From positions 1,488,001 to 1,552,000 of the forward strand of contig NZ_CP053831.1 of the NCBI RefSeq assembly GCF_013372205.1: a stretch of 64,000 nucleotides of DNA, read 5' to 3'. Source of the DNA: Campylobacter mucosalis (lineage in GTDB: Bacteria; Campylobacterota; Campylobacteria; Campylobacterales; Campylobacteraceae). This document shows positions 36,386-45,684 of the stretch, in pieces. Position numbers and translations under genes: made by a program. The first letter of the stretch is position 1; each line of letters opens with the position of its first letter. Under the pieces are notes generated by a model. The model saw only the letters and a list, made by a program, of their open reading frames with translations, was not told the origin of the DNA and did no database searches.

Positions 36386-37896
36386 AGTCGCTACTTTGTG
36401 CCTCATACCTTGACGGCGTTAAAGTTGTCGAAGTTGAGTCGGTTTTTACTAGAGGACTGCCTGGATTTAGTATCGTCGGACTTGCAAATACGAGCATAAA
36501 AGAGTCCGCTGAACGCGTCAAAGCGGCATTAATATCGCTAGATTTTTCATTTCCAGCACAAAAAATCACAATAAATTTATCACCTTCTGATTTGCCAAAA
36601 AATGGCTCACATTTTGACCTTGCCATTGCACTTTTAATCGCACTTCAAAAGTCGCAAAATTTAGAAAAAATCTTCGTTTTTGGCGAACTTGGGCTTGACG
36701 GAAGCGTAAAAAATACAGCAAATTTATTCTCACTTTTACTTTTTTTAAGCACAAAAGTCACAAACGCCAAAGTCCTAATCCCAAAAAGCGTAGCCGATAA
36801 AGCGTCAGCCATACCAAATTTAGAAATTTACGCCGTTAGCACACTTGCTGATGCGATTAAATTTTTTGAAGATAGTGATTTTAAAGAACAAATAAAGGTA
36901 AAAAATAGCCATCAAATTTTTAACGACATAATCGAAATTAACGGTGAAAAGTTCTTGCCAAATAGAAATTTCGCCCTTGATTTTAAGGACGTTTTGGGTC
37001 AAGAAAGAGCTAAACGTGCCTGTTTAATCTCGGCAACCGGAATGCATAATATCATTTACGAGGGCAGTCCAGGATGTGGTAAAAGTATGTGTGCAAAACG
37101 GCTTGTGTATATCCTGCCACCTCAAAGTTTAAATGAGGTTTTAAACGCAGCAGCGTATCGTTCGCTAAATATGCAAGATAGCGAGTTTAGTGCCGTTCGT
37201 GCGTTTCGTTCGCCTCATCACACAAGCACAAAAAGCTCTATTTTTGGCGGTGGCTCAAATATGGCTAGAATCGGCGAGATAGCTCTTGCAAATGGTGGAG
37301 TGCTGTTTTTGGACGAATTTGTGCATTTTTCAAAGCAGACGATTGAGAGCTTACGTGAGCCACTACAAGATCACAAAATCCACATCGCACGTGTAAATTC
37401 CAAAGTCACTTACGATACGAAGTTTATCCTAGCAGCCGCACTTAATCCCTGCCCGTGTGGAAATTTACTCTCAAAAAACCTAAGCTGTCGTTGTACCACA
37501 AATGAGATAAAACAATACAAATCACGCCTTTCTGAGCCTATCCTTGACCGCATTGATTTATACGTGCAAATGGACGAGATTAGCCCAAATGACAAGCCAA
37601 GCCTAAGCTCGGCTCAGATGAGTCAAATGGTTTTAGAGGCATTTAAATTTCAAAAAAAGCGTGGGCAAAAAGAGCTAAACGCAAAGCTAAATGATGATGA
37701 AGTTGCCAAATTTTGCATACTTGATGGTGACGCAAAATCGGCTTTGGATACGGCGATCAGTCGCTTTTTGCTATCGCAACGAGCCATAAAAAAGACGCTA
37801 AAAGTGGCTAGAAGTATCGCTGATTTAGAACAGAGAGATAAAATTTCAAAACAGCACATTTTAGAGGCATTAAGCTTTCGTACAAGGGGGCAATGA
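36382..37896 (+). CDS. comM: YifB/ComM-family AAA+ ATPase
   Basis: The 504-residue product is a Mg-chelatase-like AAA+ protein. ComM, its best-studied relative, is a hexameric helicase that extends branch migration during natural transformation. An N-terminal domain (GLPGFSIVGLANTSIKESAERVKAAL) precedes Walker A GSPGCGKSM, Walker B GGVLFLDEFVHFS and a zinc-finger-like ALNPCPCGNLLSKNLSCRCTT. Campylobacter species are naturally transformable, so a competence role is reasonable. It overlaps def by 4 bp and the nnr gene by 4 bp. Confidence 0.9.
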   Translation: MKSLLCASYLDGVKVVEVESVFTRGLPGFSIVGLANTSIKESAERVKAALISLDFSFPAQKITINLSPSDLPKNGSHFDLAIALLIALQKSQNLEKIFVFGELGLDGSVKNTANLFSLLLFLSTKVTNAKVLIPKSVADKASAIPNLEIYAVSTLADAIKFFEDSDFKEQIKVKNSHQIFNDIIEINGEKFLPNRNFALDFKDVLGQERAKRACLISATGMHNIIYEGSPGCGKSMCAKRLVYILPPQSLNEVLNAAAYRSLNMQDSEFSAVRAFRSPHHTSTKSSIFGGGSNMARIGEIALANGGVLFLDEFVHFSKQTIESLREPLQDHKIHIARVNSKVTYDTKFILAAALNPCPCGNLLSKNLSCRCTTNEIKQYKSRLSEPILDRIDLYVQMDEISPNDKPSLSSAQMSQMVLEAFKFQKKRGQKELNAKLNDDEVAKFCILDGDAKSALDTAISRFLLSQRAIKKTLKVARSIADLEQRDKISKQHILEALSFRTRGQ

Positions 37897-39278
37897 TGAA
37901 AAAACTCTTTTTAAAAACTGAAATTTTAGATAATAAAGCTGTGCAAAATTTTGGCTTAACACACGAGCTTTTAATGGAAAATGCCGCCCTTAATCTAGCA
38001 AATTTTGTGCGAAAAAAGCATAAAAAAGGTGTAAAAATTTTAGGCGTTTGTGGAGGTGGCAATAACGGCGCTGACGTGATAGCAGCCATTAGAATGTTAA
38101 AGGGTGATTATAAAGTAAGGCTGTTTTTAACGACAACTAAGCTAAAACCGCTCACAGAATTTCAGCTTAAAATCGCAAAAAATTTAGGCGTAAAAATCAC
38201 TAAGAAAATCTCAAAAGCCGATTGCGTGATTGACGGCATTTTTGGCTCAGGGCTAAATAGAAAAATAGAACAAAACCACCAAAAAATCATCAAAAAACTA
38301 AACCGCCTAAACGCTCACAAAATCGCTTGTGACGTGCCTAGTGGATTAAGCCAGAACGGCGAAATTTTAGGTGCTTGCTTTAAGGCTGATGATACGATTT
38401 GTATGGGCGGATTAAAGCTTGGGTGCTTTTCTGACGTGGCAAAGGACTTTGTCGGGCGAGTTAGGAGAGCAAATCTTGGTGTGAGCACAAAAAAATTTCA
38501 GGGCAAAACGGATAGTTTTTTGCTTACAAAAAGCGATTTAAAACTGCCATTTCGCAACAAAAACTGCGTAAATAAGGGAGACTTTGGACACGCTTTTATC
38601 ATTGGCGGTGCGATGAGCGGGGCTAGTCATATCGCTGCTACTTCGGCTTTAAAAATGGGTGCTGGGCTAGTTAGTATAATTGGCAAAAGCCATAAAAACG
38701 AGATTATGAGTAGCGATAAAATTAGCCCTAAAATGAACGCTGGTGCCGTTGGCATGGGGCTTAGCGATGATGATATAGCTGGGCTTAGTTTTGAAATTTT
38801 AAGTCAAAAACGCCTTGTTATTGACGCATCGCTTTGCAAAAATGAGCTTGTTAGCAAACTTTTAGGGCTTAAAAATAGTATCATCACGCCTCATCCTAGC
38901 GAGTTTTGCACGCTTTTAAAGATAGCAAAAATCGCTGATATTGATGTTAAGACGCTTCAAAAAAACCGCTTCTTTTATGCTAGGCAGTGGAGTTTAAAAT
39001 TTAAAGGCGTTTTGGTGCTAAAAGGCGCAAATACGATAATTGCCAAAAACGGCAAAATTTACATTATGCCCCTTGGTTCGCCCTGCCTTGCAAAAGGTGG
39101 CAGCGGAGATGTTCTTTCAGGGCTTTGCGTGTCGCTTTTAGCACAGGGTTATAAGCCCATAAAAGCGGCAATAACGGCTACCCTAGCTCACGCACTAGCC
39201 GTCAAAAAGCACAAAAATAGTTACGCGATAACGCCAAAAGACATTATAAAAGGAGTAGAATGTTTAGCAAAAAGATAG
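37893..39278 (+). CDS. nnr: Bifunctional NAD(P)H-hydrate epimerase / dehydratase
   Basis: This enzyme repairs hydrated NADH and NADPH. Residues 1-200 are the NnrE epimerase with GVCGGGNNGADVIAA and DCVIDGIFGSGLNR. Residues from about 215 are the ADP-dependent NnrD dehydratase, a ribokinase-like fold with GDFGHAFIIGGAMSGASHIAA, a TPHPSEFCTLLKI motif and the catalytic CLAKGGSGDVLSGL. The 461-residue length fits the fused form. It overlaps purN by 19 bp. Confidence 0.93.
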   Translation: MMKKLFLKTEILDNKAVQNFGLTHELLMENAALNLANFVRKKHKKGVKILGVCGGGNNGADVIAAIRMLKGDYKVRLFLTTTKLKPLTEFQLKIAKNLGVKITKKISKADCVIDGIFGSGLNRKIEQNHQKIIKKLNRLNAHKIACDVPSGLSQNGEILGACFKADDTICMGGLKLGCFSDVAKDFVGRVRRANLGVSTKKFQGKTDSFLLTKSDLKLPFRNKNCVNKGDFGHAFIIGGAMSGASHIAATSALKMGAGLVSIIGKSHKNEIMSSDKISPKMNAGAVGMGLSDDDIAGLSFEILSQKRLVIDASLCKNELVSKLLGLKNSIITPHPSEFCTLLKIAKIADIDVKTLQKNRFFYARQWSLKFKGVLVLKGANTIIAKNGKIYIMPLGSPCLAKGGSGDVLSGLCVSLLAQGYKPIKAAITATLAHALAVKKHKNSYAITPKDIIKGVECLAKR

Positions 39279-39835
39279 CAGTTTTATTTAGTGGGAGTGG
39301 CTCAAATTTAGAGGCTATTTTATCAAAAATTCACGGCAAAATTTTTAACAGCGTAAAGCTTGAAGTGGTTGTTACGATTTGTAATAAACCTGACGCCTAC
39401 GGCATCAAAAGAGCCAAAAATTACGGGCTTGAAACGATTATTATTGAGAATAAAAATTTCGCCACCAGAGAGGAATTTGACGCTGCTTTGGTTAGCGAGA
39501 TTAAAAAACACAGCGTTGATTTGGTGGTTTTGGCTGGATTTATGCGGATTTTAACGCCAGTTTTTACTTCACAGATTCGTGCCATAAACCTACATCCTTC
39601 GCTTTTGCCACTCTTTAAGGGTGCTTGCGCTATAAATGATAGTTTTAATAGCGATATGCAAGTTGGCGGAGTTTCGGTTCATTGGGTAAGCGAAGAGCTT
39701 GACGGCGGTAAAATCATCGCTCAAAGAGCATTTAGTCGTGAAAAAGATATGAGTTTAGAGGCTTGGGAGGCTAAAATTCACGCCATAGAGCACGAAATTT
39801 TACCAGAAACTATAGTTGAAATTTTATGCAAATAA
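39260..39835 (+). CDS. purN: Phosphoribosylglycinamide formyltransferase
   Basis: PurN adds a formyl group to glycinamide ribonucleotide in purine synthesis. The 191-residue product shows the phosphate loop LFSGSGSNLEAIL at the N terminus, the catalytic Asn-His context in AINLHPSLLPLFKGACAI, and SVHWVSEELDGGKIIAQ with the catalytic Asp. It is the last gene of the clpP-def-comM-nnr-purN run; a tRNA with its own promoter follows. Confidence 0.95.
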   Translation: MFSKKIAVLFSGSGSNLEAILSKIHGKIFNSVKLEVVVTICNKPDAYGIKRAKNYGLETIIIENKNFATREEFDAALVSEIKKHSVDLVVLAGFMRILTPVFTSQIRAINLHPSLLPLFKGACAINDSFNSDMQVGGVSVHWVSEELDGGKIIAQRAFSREKDMSLEAWEAKIHAIEHEILPETIVEILCK

Positions 39836-39866
39836 ATAATTAATATAAAAATAAGGTTTTAGTAGG

Positions 39867-39872
39867 TATAAT
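39867..39872 (+). promoter_or_regulatory. Probable -10 box of tRNA-Met
   Basis: TATAAT in GTAGGTATAATCGCAG lies 15 bp before the mature tRNA 5' end, which fits a start point a few bases upstream of the tRNA. Confidence 0.65.
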
Positions 39873-39886
39873 CGCAGTTTTTATCT

Positions 39887-39963
39887 GTCAAAGTAGCTCA
39901 GCTGGTTAGAGCGCTGGTCTCATAAGCCGGAGGTCGGGAGTTCAAGTCTCCCCTTTGACACCA
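39887..39963 (+). tRNA. tRNA-Met (CAT)
   Basis: A 77-nt cloverleaf with acceptor GTCAAAG/CTTTGAC, discriminator A and an encoded CCA. The D-arm is GCTC/GAGC. The anticodon loop CTCATAA reads CAT (39921-39923), and the T-arm contains GTTCAAGTC. CAT could also be the lysidine-modified Ile tRNA; Met elongator is the simpler reading. The 90 bp to the next frame hold nothing I recognise. Confidence 0.9.
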
Positions 39964-40053
39964 ACTAAAATCCCTAAAAACAGCACTTTTTTCATTATTT
40001 GCCAAACACCAACCACATTTAGATTTTAATCCAAAAATTACTAGCGAGATAGC

Positions 40054-40914
40054 CTAAACATCTATCTGCTTTACATACTCTTTTATCTCTTTTTTTATCT
40101 CGTCAGCCAACCACTTTGGCGAAAGCACCTTGATAAATGGAATATAGTAGCAAATGAGCAGTTTTATCTGCATAACGTGAGTGAAATCTATCTCCATCTC
40201 CACCGAGCCGTCTTTGTCCTTGCCTGTAATGTTCTCGTTTATATAACGCTTTCTTTCAAAGTATTTAACCACCTTTTTATCAAGCAACAGCCTTGCGGTT
40301 TCTGGCTTTTCCAAACTTGCCCAAGCGGAATTTATAGCCCTTACTCTGTTTTCTAGCTCGTCGCTTATCTCAAATTTATTCTTAGTCGGCCTTATATCGC
40401 GTATGCTTTTTAAGTGAAATTTCTTAAACGTATCGCCCTTTTTACTATCAAGTAAAAGCAGATACCAAAAACCCTCAAAAAGTGCGAGTTTTAGCGGTTT
40501 TACACAAAACTCATAATCATTATAAACGCATTTTATCTCCACTCTATCACGCACGGCGTCTTCTAAAATTTGAAAATTTGCCAAGTCTTGTTCGCCCAGT
40601 TTTTCATTATTTATATTTGTTAGTATCGAATGATTTAGTTGCTCTGAAATTTGCGTTAGTAGCACGTGAGCTTTGCCATAAAAACTAGCCCCCATATTTT
40701 TAGCCACGTTATCAAGGATATTTAGCACCACCCTATCATCGCCGTCTAGTCCGTCATTTGCACTTTTATCGTCTATGCTCCACAGATGTCCGTTTTTAAC
40801 CGCTCCATACTCTACTAGGGTTTCATACAAATCACGCTGCACTGTCTTTGTGCTAACACCTAGCATATTTGATAGCTCGGCTATCGTGTGAGGTCTATCT
40901 CTTAGCTTTTTAGA
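40054..40914 (-). pseudogene. WYL-domain transcriptional regulator, 5' truncated
   Basis: The frame encodes an HTH of the DeoR type (HTIAELSNMLGVSTKTVQRDLYETLVEYG), a WYL domain (EIKCVYNDYEFCVKPLKLALFEGFWYLLLLDSKKGDTFKKFHLKSIRDI) and a WCX C-terminal region. WYL proteins often control defence or DNA-damage loci. The frame stays open up to 41121, but the first 68 codons are only the antisense of a type III restriction gene. The native start is therefore missing and the break lies close to 40914. I infer that one deletion removed the 5' ends of both facing genes. Confidence 0.75.
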
Positions 40915-40917
40915 CGC

Positions 40918-43450
40918 AAAATCGACAAAAGAGCATTTTAGAAACGAATATGAAAGAGAGATAAATTTATACGTAGTAGAGAGCAAAAGTGGTACAAAAT
41001 CAAAAAAAGAGAGCCTACCACAAGCCATAAGCGACTTTGTAAATAAACAAAACGAGCCAAACCGCGAGATAGAAATTTTAATCATAAATGCCGGCATGAT
41101 AAACTCGCAAACTCTAAGCACAACGTATCACAAAAGGCTTTTTGATATGTTTGATAGCCCGTTTGAAGCACTAGCCAATATAAAGCCGATACTAATCATC
41201 GACGAACCGCATAGATTTAAGCAAAGCAATAAAACATTTGAAAATATAAATAAAATCAACGCTCAGTATATTTTTAGGTTTGGAGCTACTTTTGACAATG
41301 AAGAGAGAAATTTAATATACAAACTCACGTCCGCACAGGCTTTTAATGATAATTTAGTAAAAGGCGTAAAAATTTTTATAAATGATTTTTCAAGCAACGA
41401 ACAAGAAAACGTGGCATTAAAACTAAAAGATTTAAATGCTAATGAAGCGACATTTGAGTTAAACGAAAATGGCAAAAAGCGTGAATTTAAAATCGCCAAA
41501 AATGAAGCTATGGGAAAAATTCACAAAGATTTAAGCGATTTGTATCTGCAAAATTTAAACGCCAAAGTCGCTGTTTTATCAAACGGCTTAGAGCTAAGCA
41601 AAAATAGCGTCATAAATCCATACTCATACAATCAAACGCTTAATCAAAAGATGATAAACGAAGCTATAAATGAGCATTTTAAGCTAGAAGAACAGCTTTT
41701 TAAAAGAGAAGATAAGATAAAACCGCTCACGCTATTTTTTATAGATAATATCGATGAATACAGAGGTGAAAACGGTGCTTTAAGGCTTTATTTTGAGCAA
41801 ATTTTAAAGGCAAAGATGAGCGAAATTTTAAAAAATGAAAGAGAAAAAAGCGACAAAAACGAGCCATATATAGAGTATCTTGAAAAATCGCTAAAAGATA
41901 TAAGCCTAACTCACGGCGGATACTTTTCAAAGGATAACAGTGAAAGCGATGAGAAGATTGAAAAAGAGATAAATGAAATTTTACACGATAAAGAGTGGTT
42001 GCTAAGTGCTAAAAATCCACGCCGTTTTATCTTTTCAAAATGGACGCTAAGAGAGGGCTGGGATAATCCAAATGTTTTTGGAATTTGCAAACTCAGATCA
42101 AGTGGTAGCGTCACATCAAAGCTTCAAGAGGTCGGACGTGGGCTAAGGCTACCGGTAAATGAGTATGGCTCACGGATTAAGGACGGCGAGTTTTATCTGA
42201 ATTATTTTGTTGATTTTACGGAGCGGGATTTTGCTTCAAGTTTGATTAGTGAGATAAATTTAAAATCGGAAGTTGCTATTTTTAGCGAAAATGATGAGAA
42301 AATAAGCGATGAGCTTGTAAAGAAAATTTGTGAAATTTATGAAAAAGACTACGATGATTTAATAGATGATTTGGCGGAGAAAAATATCATCTTAGCAAGT
42401 CGCAAATTTAAAGAAAATGGCTTTATAAAACTTAAAGAGCTATATCCGTTAGCGTTTATATCAAACGGCGTTAAGAAAGATAAAATCATTAACTCAAATG
42501 ACAAAAGGCAAACGGCACACATTAGAGTGGCAAAATTTGATGAGCTAAAAGAGCTTTGGGAGAGGATTAATCAAAAGGCGATTTTGCAATACAATATACA
42601 AAGCGAAGATGAGTTTTTAGAGCTATTTAGCTCGTTTTTATCGCAAAATATTACAAATTTTAAACCTAACCTGATAGTAGCAAAAGAGCAGACGATTAAG
42701 ATTAAAGATAGCATTGCCCACTTTGAAACCACCCAAAAGCTACAAGATGAAATTTTGCCTATCTCATATATGGCTTATGGCGAGTTTTTGATTAAACTAT
42801 CTAGCGAGTTAAAGGCAAAAATCAGCACTATACACAACGCTTTTGGCAAAAATCCTGATTTGGATATTAATAAATTTTTAAATAATCAAACGATTAGGTT
42901 TATCAAAAATGGTTTTAGCAAATTTATACTTGATAACTCGATTAATAAATTTTCGGTTGAGTATAAAAAGATCACAAACAAAATAAACATCAATCCAACT
43001 GCATTTACAGATAGAATCGGCAATCCAAAAAGCGAGATAGAAGCTGGGAATTTAGGCGTTTGTAAAGATGATAAAGATGCTGTAAGTAGCTATTTATTTG
43101 ATGAAATTTATTATGACTCGGAGCTTGAAAAAGACAATATACTCTCAAACATCGAATCAATAAGCGTTTTTACAAAAATCCCAAAAAACTCAATCAAAAT
43201 TCCAGTCAGCGGTGGTGGCTCGTATAGCCCGGACTTTGCTTACGTGATAAAAGACAGGGCGGCAAATAGGACTTTGCATTTGATAGTTGAGGTAAAAAAC
43301 AAAGAGGAGCGCGATTTAAGTAGTGATGAAAAACAAAAGATAGCTCACGCAAAAAAGTTTTTTAAAACCATTAGCGAGAGTGTAAAAATAGAGTTTAAAA
43401 CGCAACTACAAGGTCAAAAGATAAGGGATTTAATCGCAAAAATGGTTTAG
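40918..43450 (+). pseudogene. Type III restriction enzyme (Res) subunit, 5' truncated
   Basis: Reading from near 40918 gives STKEHFRNEYEREINLYVVE and then the rest of a Res helicase-nuclease. It has motif II ILIIDEPHRF, motif VI VTSKLQEVGRGLRLPVNE, FSKWTLREGWDNPN, and a C-terminal PD-ExK-type nuclease site (GSYSPDFAYVI, then HLIVEVKNKEE). About 840 residues remain of a family length near 980. The Walker A region is gone, so ATPase-driven cleavage should be lost. The first ATG in frame is at 41096. No mod methyltransferase gene is nearby, so any surviving activity would be unbalanced. Confidence 0.85.
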
Positions 43451-43492
43451 AAACGACAACTTGATATTATCTATAATACGTGTTTGCCTTTA

Positions 43493-43696
43493 TTATGTTG
43501 TTTGTAAATTTTGTTCATCATTTTTACTATCACAGCTCTGATTACAATCTACACCCTTACTTATAGCTACGTTGGATATGGCACGTTTAAGTTCATCAAT
43601 ATCTCCGTCAGCCAAAACTTGGTTCAAATACTCCCTACGCAATTCATCGCTTGTAAGGTAGTCCTCTACCTTAAATTCTGTAAATTTTTCTCTCAT
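43493..43696 (-). CDS. Truncated HigA/addiction-module antidote-like protein
   Basis: The 67-residue product matches the first half of the putative addiction-module antidote family (FTEFKVEDYLTSDELRREYL, then DGDIDELKRAISNVAISKG). It lacks the helix-turn-helix half, about residues 50-95 of the family. Instead it ends in VDCNQSCDSKNDEQNLQTT. The NQSCD[S/T]K part of that tail also occurs at the start of the foreign segment in TrpF. No toxin gene is adjacent. It is probably non-functional. Confidence 0.55.
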   Translation of the reverse strand: MREKFTEFKVEDYLTSDELRREYLNQVLADGDIDELKRAISNVAISKGVDCNQSCDSKNDEQNLQTT

Positions 43697-43847
43697 AAGT
43701 AGTCCTTTAAATCTTTATAAACATATCACATTCTTTATTGCTACTGCGTAATAATTTATATTATTTTTCGCCAAAAATATAAAATTTTAAAGCTTTTTAT
43801 CTTGTTTATTAAGTATGGTTTTGAATCTAGATTGATTTTATAAGTTG

Positions 43848-43872
43848 AATGGTGGTTAGAGGCAGAATCGAA
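43848..43872. repeat. Left attachment repeat (att)
   Basis: 25 bp identical to 50426-50450. It contains the reverse complement of the tRNA-Phe CCA end, acceptor strand and T-arm, but the match stops there, so it is a fragment and not a tRNA gene. Confidence 0.85.
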
Positions 43873-43975
43873 TTACTAAGCATTTCTTAAGATTTATTTT
43901 GATTTATAAAGCCCTAAAATACGCTTTTCTAAGTTTTATATAAGTTTATTATAATTGCTAAAAATGTCTAAATAG

Positions 43976-43997
43976 ATGGCACCCAATATGGCACCCA
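43976..43997 (+). repeat. Paired 12-bp-period sites near the left end
   Basis: ATGGCACCCA occurs twice with a 12-bp period, about 100 bp inside the left repeat. A matching pair, ATGGTACCCA and ATGGTACCTA, lies about 50 bp inside the right repeat (50355-50376). Their placement suggests integrase arm-type binding sites; this is inference. Confidence 0.6.
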
Positions 43998-44424
43998 TTT
44001 AAAAATTAAAGATCTGCGTGTTTTATTTCGACATGCAGATTTTAAATCTTTATGTTTATCTTTTTGGATTAATATATTTTAAGTTATATATTGTTTGTTT
44101 TTATAAATTTATGACAATTAAAATAAAGGTTGTATCTAGTAGTGTGGTAATAGTGTAAACTTTAAGGTGCCGACTTATGTCCTACAACAACTTGATATTA
44201 ATCATAAAGCAAAATAAGATCGGCTGGATAGCAAAAGTAGGAATTTGCGCAAAGAATTTGATGCCGATATCCCAATGATCAAAAAGATAGTATAAGTCAA
44301 AAAAGGGTTTAGATTGCCATTGTGGATATAGTATTGGATGTAAATGTATATAGTCATTTACAATAATACACGTTTTTATTTAAAAAATAATCTTGTATGT
44401 ATTTTATTCCATGTATTTTTATGC

Positions 44425-44430
44425 TATAAT
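44425..44430 (+). promoter_or_regulatory. Probable -10 box of the ATPase gene in the island
   Basis: TATAAT in TATGCTATAATTGTATTG lies 31 bp before the ATG at 44462. AGGAAT stands in front of the start codon as ribosome site. Confidence 0.6.
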
Positions 44431-44461
44431 TGTATTGTATTACATAATTTAGGAATAAGCC

Positions 44462-45661
44462 ATGTTAGATCAACTTTTTTTAAAAAGCAATGACCTTATA
44501 AGGTTAAACAACCATAAATTTAAAAGATATTTTATAGATTCCAAGGATTTATCTCACAGGCTTATCGTTATTCTGGGACAAAGAGGTATAGGAAAGACTA
44601 CTACTATAGCCCAGCTAGCTAGCAAAAACAAAGATAGCCTTTATTTGAGCTTAGATGATATAGAGATATCAAACGATATAACTTCTATCATAAGAGAATT
44701 CGCACTAAACGGCGGTAAATACCTATATCTTGACGAAATTCATAAAAACAAGGATATATCGGCGATCTTAAAATTCGCTTACGATAACTTTAAGGAGCTA
44801 AACATAGTAGCTACGGGTTCATCCGCCCTCGAAGTACTAAAGAGCTCTCACGATCTAAGCAGAAGAGCCATCGTTTATAAGATGAACGGAATGAGCTTTA
44901 GGGAGTATCTAGGGCTAAGGTATGGTATAAATTTAGAAGCGGTTGAACTTAACAATTTGCTCGCAAGCCATCAGGAGATGGCTGTTGATATTATTAATAC
45001 TTTAAAACAAAAAGAGCTAGCTGCCATTAGGCTTTTTAGAGAGTATCTAAAGGTAGGCTACTATCCATATTATAACGATATGCCAAATAATACTGCCTTT
45101 TATCAGACTCTAAGACAAAGCATAGAAGCCACGATAGATAGTGATCTTTTAAGCATATATCCAAATTTAAACGGCAACACGGCAAGAAAACTAAAGATCT
45201 TAACCCATGCCATAAGTGCAAACGTCCCGTATCAACCAAATTACTCAAGCCTAAAATCGCTTGTTGATATAAGAGACGATAGAACACTAAAAGAGTATCT
45301 TGCTATGCTTGATGGTGCTGGACTTATAAGGCTTCTCATGAAAAACGAGCTAGCTATAAAAAACATGGATAAGGCGGATAAAATTTACCTTGAAAATACA
45401 AATTTAATGTATCTAAATAATCCTGATATGGGCAATGTGAGAAAAACTTTCTTTGCCAATCAGCTTGGAAATATTACTGAAATTTACTCGGGCAAACATG
45501 GTGACTTTATGGTTGGTAATAATTTTACATTTGAAATAGGTGGAGCTAAAAAGAGCTTTGAACAGATAAAAGATATGCCAAACTCGTATGTAGCAGCTGA
45601 CGATATTGAAGTTGGGGTCGGCAATAAGATACCACTATGGTTGTTTGGGTTTTTGTATTAA
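44462..45661 (+). CDS. AAA_14/DUF4143-type ATPase
   Basis: The 399-residue product is a P-loop ATPase with Walker A GQRGIGKTT (39-47), Walker B KYLYLDEIH (about 86-94) and a sensor-type NIVATGSSALEV. These are typical of the AAA_14 family that carries a C-terminal DUF4143 domain. The C-terminal part (NFTFEIGGAKKSFEQIKDMPNSYVAADDIE) fits DUF4143. Function is not established for the family, although members occur in accessory and defence regions. It has its own promoter and ends 23 bp before the ATPase/TOPRIM gene, so the two may be co-transcribed. Confidence 0.75.
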   Translation: MLDQLFLKSNDLIRLNNHKFKRYFIDSKDLSHRLIVILGQRGIGKTTTIAQLASKNKDSLYLSLDDIEISNDITSIIREFALNGGKYLYLDEIHKNKDISAILKFAYDNFKELNIVATGSSALEVLKSSHDLSRRAIVYKMNGMSFREYLGLRYGINLEAVELNNLLASHQEMAVDIINTLKQKELAAIRLFREYLKVGYYPYYNDMPNNTAFYQTLRQSIEATIDSDLLSIYPNLNGNTARKLKILTHAISANVPYQPNYSSLKSLVDIRDDRTLKEYLAMLDGAGLIRLLMKNELAIKNMDKADKIYLENTNLMYLNNPDMGNVRKTFFANQLGNITEIYSGKHGDFMVGNNFTFEIGGAKKSFEQIKDMPNSYVAADDIEVGVGNKIPLWLFGFLY

Positions 45662-45684
45662 TAATTTAAAACTAGGAGTATGTC

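Larger units (their letters stand above)
43697..44461. other. Non-coding stretch with the island's left end
   Basis: There is no complete gene here. It holds the left copy of the tRNA-Phe 3' end (43848-43872), the paired 12-bp-period sites (43976-43997), and a coding-like remnant around 44167-44297. That remnant reads roughly VPTYVLQQLDINHKAK, stop, DRLDSKSRNLRKEFDADIP, stop, and I could not assign it. Confidence 0.5.

Noticed and set aside
41096-43450. Reading Res as an intact gene starting at 41096
   Set aside because: Res-like sequence continues upstream of that ATG and the helicase Walker A region is missing, so it is a truncated gene.
39887-43700. tRNA-Met as the integration site for the WYL/Res remnant
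   Set aside because: I could not find a second copy of the tRNA-Met 3' end downstream, so there is no sign of att-type insertion there.
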